Below are positions 5,612-7,874 of a stretch of 7,874 nt of DNA, piece after piece. This DNA is from Parafilimonas sp. (GTDB lineage Bacteria; Bacteroidota; Bacteroidia; Chitinophagales; Chitinophagaceae). The notes beneath the pieces are model-generated. The model ran no database searches, was not told where the DNA came from, and saw nothing but the letters and a program-made list of their open reading frames with translations. Position numbers and translations under genes: made by a program. Position 1 is the first letter of the stretch. Each line of letters starts with the position of its first letter. Location of the stretch: the NCBI GenBank assembly GCA_025927795.1, contig JAICKT010000197.1, forward strand, positions 1-7,874, given 5' to 3'.

Positions 5612-7750
5612 TCAATGCGCTTCCAGCCAATTATCACCAATGCCCAACTCTGCTTCAACCGGAACATCGCAAGGCAAAGGCAAAGCTGATTTCATATTAT
5701 TTAAAATGAGTGGTTGCAATATTTCTAATTCTTCAGGTACTGCATCAAAAACCAATTCATCATGTACTTGCATAATCATTTTGCTCCGCAATTTTTCTTT
5801 GCACATGGCATCATGAATTTTTATCATCGCCATTTTTATCATATCTGCTGCGGTTCCCTGAATCGGCGAATTAATTGCATTTCGTTCTGCATAACCACGC
5901 ACCGTAAAATTGCCTGAATGAATATCTTTCAGCCAGCGCTTTCTGCCCATCAATGTTTGCACATAACCATGTTCACGGCAAAAATTTATCATATTATCCA
6001 TGTACTTTGTTATGCCATTAAATTCTTTTTTATAGTTGTCGATAATTTCTTTTGCTTCTGTTCTGCTGATGCCAAGATTATCTGCCAAACCAAAAGCACC
6101 TTGTCCATAAATAATTCCAAAATTCACGCTCTTTGCTTTGTATCGCATTTCTTTTACAACATCTTTTACATCAACATTAAAAACTTTTGCGGCAGTTGCA
6201 GTATGGATGTCTGCATTGTTTTTAAACGCTTCGCACATGTTTTTATCACCACTGATGGCAGCAACAATTCTTAATTCAATCTGCGAATAATCCGCGCTGA
6301 TAATTACATTGCCATTTCGCGGAATAAATGCTTTACGAATTTCTTTGCCGCGTTCTGTTCTTATTGGAATGTTCTGCAGGTTTGGATTATTGCTTGCTAA
6401 TCTTCCGGTAACTGCAACAGCTTGTCCGTAAGTTGTATGAACACGACCAGTTTTTTTATTGATTAATAAAGGCAGCGCGTCAATATAAGTTGATTTTAAT
6501 TTTGTTAATTGACGATAAGCTAAGATATCTGCAACGATTGGATTGTTATGTGCAAGCTTCATCAACACATCTTCACCTGTTGCATATTGACCGCTTTTTG
6601 TTTTTTTGGCTGATGCGAGATTCAGTTTTTCAAACAACACCTCACCCAATTGTTTTGGCGAACCGATGTTAAACTTAACACCTGCGCCGGCATACACGGC
6701 TTGTTCTGCCTGGTAAGCTTCGCGTTCTAATTCTTTTGAATAATTTAATAAGAAAGGAACATCAATCATCACACCTTCAAACTCCATATCAGTGAGCACT
6801 TTTACTAAAGGATTTTCCACTTCATAAAAAACTTTTTCTACATCTTTTGTTTTTAAAAGTGGATGCAATGAATGTTTCAATTGTAAAGTGATGTCTGCAT
6901 CTTCAGCCGCATAATCTTTCAGTTTTTCAATTTCAACATCACGCATGGTGCCTTGCTGTTTGCCTTTTTTACCAATCAATTCTTCAATGTGAACCGGTTC
7001 ATAATTTAAAAATTGTGCACTCAGCAAATCCATGCTGCGCTTACCATCCGGTTCAACAACATAATGCGCCAGCATCGTATCATACACTTGTCCTTTTATC
7101 TCACGATTGTAATATTTTAAAACAAGTAAATCATATTTTATGTTATGACCAATCCATAACAAATCAGGGTTATCAAACAAAGGTTTTAATAATTCTAAAA
7201 GATTGCATGTTGCTTCATAGTCAGAAGTGCAGGTTACAAAATAGGCTTCGCCGGGTTTATAAGAAAAACTAAATCCAACCAGTTCTGCATCGTTTGCATC
7301 AATGCCGGTTGTCTCTGTATCAAAACAAATTTCTGTTTGCTGATTTAAAATTTCAACCAGTTTTTTTATTTCTTCTTCCTCATTAACCAAAATATAGTTA
7401 TGCGGATTGTTGCTGATATTTTTAGTTGCAGTTAAACCGGCAACATCTGTTTCATTGCTTTCAACTTTTTCAATTACTTCTCTTGCTGCAGCACTTTCAA
7501 TGGCATTGCCAAACAAATCTGTTTGCACACCTTGTGGTGCACTACCAAACACATTAAAATCATCACCCAAAATTCTTTTGCCGATGCTTTTAAATTCAAG
7601 TTCAGTAAACACTTCAATCAATTCTGGTTTATTCCATTCTTTTAAACAAAAGTTTTCTTCGTGAAATTGAACCGGCACATTTGTAATAATAGTTGCCAAT
7701 TTTTTACTCAGTATTGCAGATGCTTTTCCATCAACAATTTTTTTGCCCAA
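5612..7750 (-). CDS. polA: DNA polymerase I, 5'-truncated: proofreading and polymerase domains only
   Basis: This family A polymerase fills gaps in Okazaki-fragment processing and excision repair. The 712 residues visible hold the 3'-5' exonuclease domain (about 117-300) with all acidic residues: FDTETTG (Asp144, Glu146), NIKYD (Asp207), and YAAED (Tyr280, Asp284), so proofreading should be active. The polymerase domain (about 301-712) has motif A SADYSQIELR (Asp487), motif B R-x3-K-x3-F-x3-YG (Arg536, Lys540, Phe544, Tyr548), and motif C QVHDE (Asp664, Glu665). The C-terminus is normal. Bacteroidota PolA is usually about 930-950 residues; the N-terminal 5'-nuclease domain is absent. Residues 1-22 (GKKIVDGKASAILSKKLATI) are the tail of that domain, so the gene was once longer. 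An in-frame TGA lies at 7754-7756, the only early start is a poor TTG at 7750, and no in-frame ATG occurs for over 200 codons. The gene is therefore interrupted, frameshifted or misassembled here. Confidence 0.9.
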   Translation of the reverse strand: MGKKIVDGKASAILSKKLATIITNVPVQFHEENFCLKEWNKPELIEVFTELEFKSIGKRILGDDFNVFGSAPQGVQTDLFGNAIESAAAREVIEKVESNETDVAGLTATKNISNNPHNYILVNEEEEIKKLVEILNQQTEICFDTETTGIDANDAELVGFSFSYKPGEAYFVTCTSDYEATCNLLELLKPLFDNPDLLWIGHNIKYDLLVLKYYNREIKGQVYDTMLAHYVVEPDGKRSMDLLSAQFLNYEPVHIEELIGKKGKQQGTMRDVEIEKLKDYAAEDADITLQLKHSLHPLLKTKDVEKVFYEVENPLVKVLTDMEFEGVMIDVPFLLNYSKELEREAYQAEQAVYAGAGVKFNIGSPKQLGEVLFEKLNLASAKKTKSGQYATGEDVLMKLAHNNPIVADILAYRQLTKLKSTYIDALPLLINKKTGRVHTTYGQAVAVTGRLASNNPNLQNIPIRTERGKEIRKAFIPRNGNVIISADYSQIELRIVAAISGDKNMCEAFKNNADIHTATAAKVFNVDVKDVVKEMRYKAKSVNFGIIYGQGAFGLADNLGISRTEAKEIIDNYKKEFNGITKYMDNMINFCREHGYVQTLMGRKRWLKDIHSGNFTVRGYAERNAINSPIQGTAADMIKMAMIKIHDAMCKEKLRSKMIMQVHDELVFDAVPEELEILQPLILNNMKSALPLPCDVPVEAELGIGDNWLEAH

Positions 7751-7753
7751 AGC

Positions 7754-7874
7754 TCATAATTTCGATTTTGCTTGTTCTCATTTTTTTTTTTTTTCTCCAT
7801 TAATTTTTTTTAGGGATTTCCTAAGGAGTGGAAGGAATCAGTTGACGAACTAAATCGAAAAAAAACGAAATAAC
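7754..7874. other. Low-complexity tail with no polA homology
   Basis: From the in-frame stop at 7754-7756 to the window end I find no reading frame resembling the polA 5'-nuclease domain. The stretch has three homopolymer runs: T14 (7781-7794), T8 (7804-7811) and A8 (7858-7865). It also has a small inverted repeat, TTAGG/CCTAA, at 7810-7824. A plus-strand frame from 7814 to a TAA gives 18 codons (GFPKEWKESVDELNRKKTK without its stop, beginning after a TAG), too short to call a gene. A minus-strand ATG at 7800 opens a 30-codon Lys-rich frame that ends inside polA. It may be the edge of an inserted element, foreign sequence joined during assembly, or error-prone contig-end sequence. Confidence 0.5.

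Noticed and set aside
5918..7664. Several plus-strand open frames of 60-118 codons opposite polA
   Set aside because: They are antisense to well-conserved polymerase and exonuclease motifs, resemble no protein family and have atypical composition; they are shadows of polA.
1..7874. CRISPR arrays, phage genes, toxin-antitoxin pairs, riboswitches
   Set aside because: I looked on both strands and saw no regularly spaced repeats, phage-like proteins, recognisable toxin-antitoxin pair or known aptamer signature.

Overview
This 7.9 kb, AT-rich window looks like a chromosomal fragment of a Bacteroidota bacterium, probably near the Chitinophagaceae. The inference rests on several things: the style of the DNA polymerase I and ribonuclease Z proteins, a SMUG2-type uracil-DNA glycosylase, two TAnnTTTG (Bacteroidota -7 type) promoter boxes, almost no Shine-Dalgarno sequences, and an 'AKAQ' signal-peptide end. 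No sequence search was possible, so the lineage is a judgement from pattern.

Layout. The left edge holds the first 39 codons of ribonuclease Z (minus strand, running out of the window). It is divergent from a family 2 glycosyltransferase (180-1244, probably starting at a TTG codon). A one-helix membrane miniprotein (1285-1485) follows, then tRNA-Gly(GCC) and tRNA-Leu(UAA). A strong intrinsic terminator after tRNA-Leu ends only three bases before the ATG of a GT9 heptosyltransferase-like gene (1835-2836). A naive open frame for that gene begins inside the tRNA-Leu gene and should be trimmed by 39 codons. Three genes follow closely on the same strand: a secreted protein with a Met/Gln-rich hinge, a three-helix membrane protein and a 202-residue protein of unknown fold. 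The spacings are 26, 8 and 2 nt.

From 4426 the direction reverses. The 202-residue gene and a SMUG2 uracil-DNA glycosylase gene (4426-5094, minus) converge and share a TTAA, so their stop codons overlap. Upstream of SMUG2 on the minus strand come a long hairpin touching its start codon, a small uncharacterised gene (5157-5477), a perfect 8-bp inverted repeat, and DNA polymerase I (5612-7750). The polymerase has complete proofreading and polymerase motifs, but its homology stops abruptly at 7751-7756, just inside the end of the 5'-nuclease domain. The last ~120 bases are low-complexity and unrelated to polA.

How the genes fit together. The two glycosyltransferases suggest envelope polysaccharide or LPS-core synthesis. 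The polymerase and uracil-DNA glycosylase both belong to base-excision repair. tRNA maturation genes and tRNAs are ordinary housekeeping. I see no CRISPR array, complete insertion sequence, defence island or clear new system. The points most worth checking are the broken 5' end of polA and the two hairpins that abut start codons.
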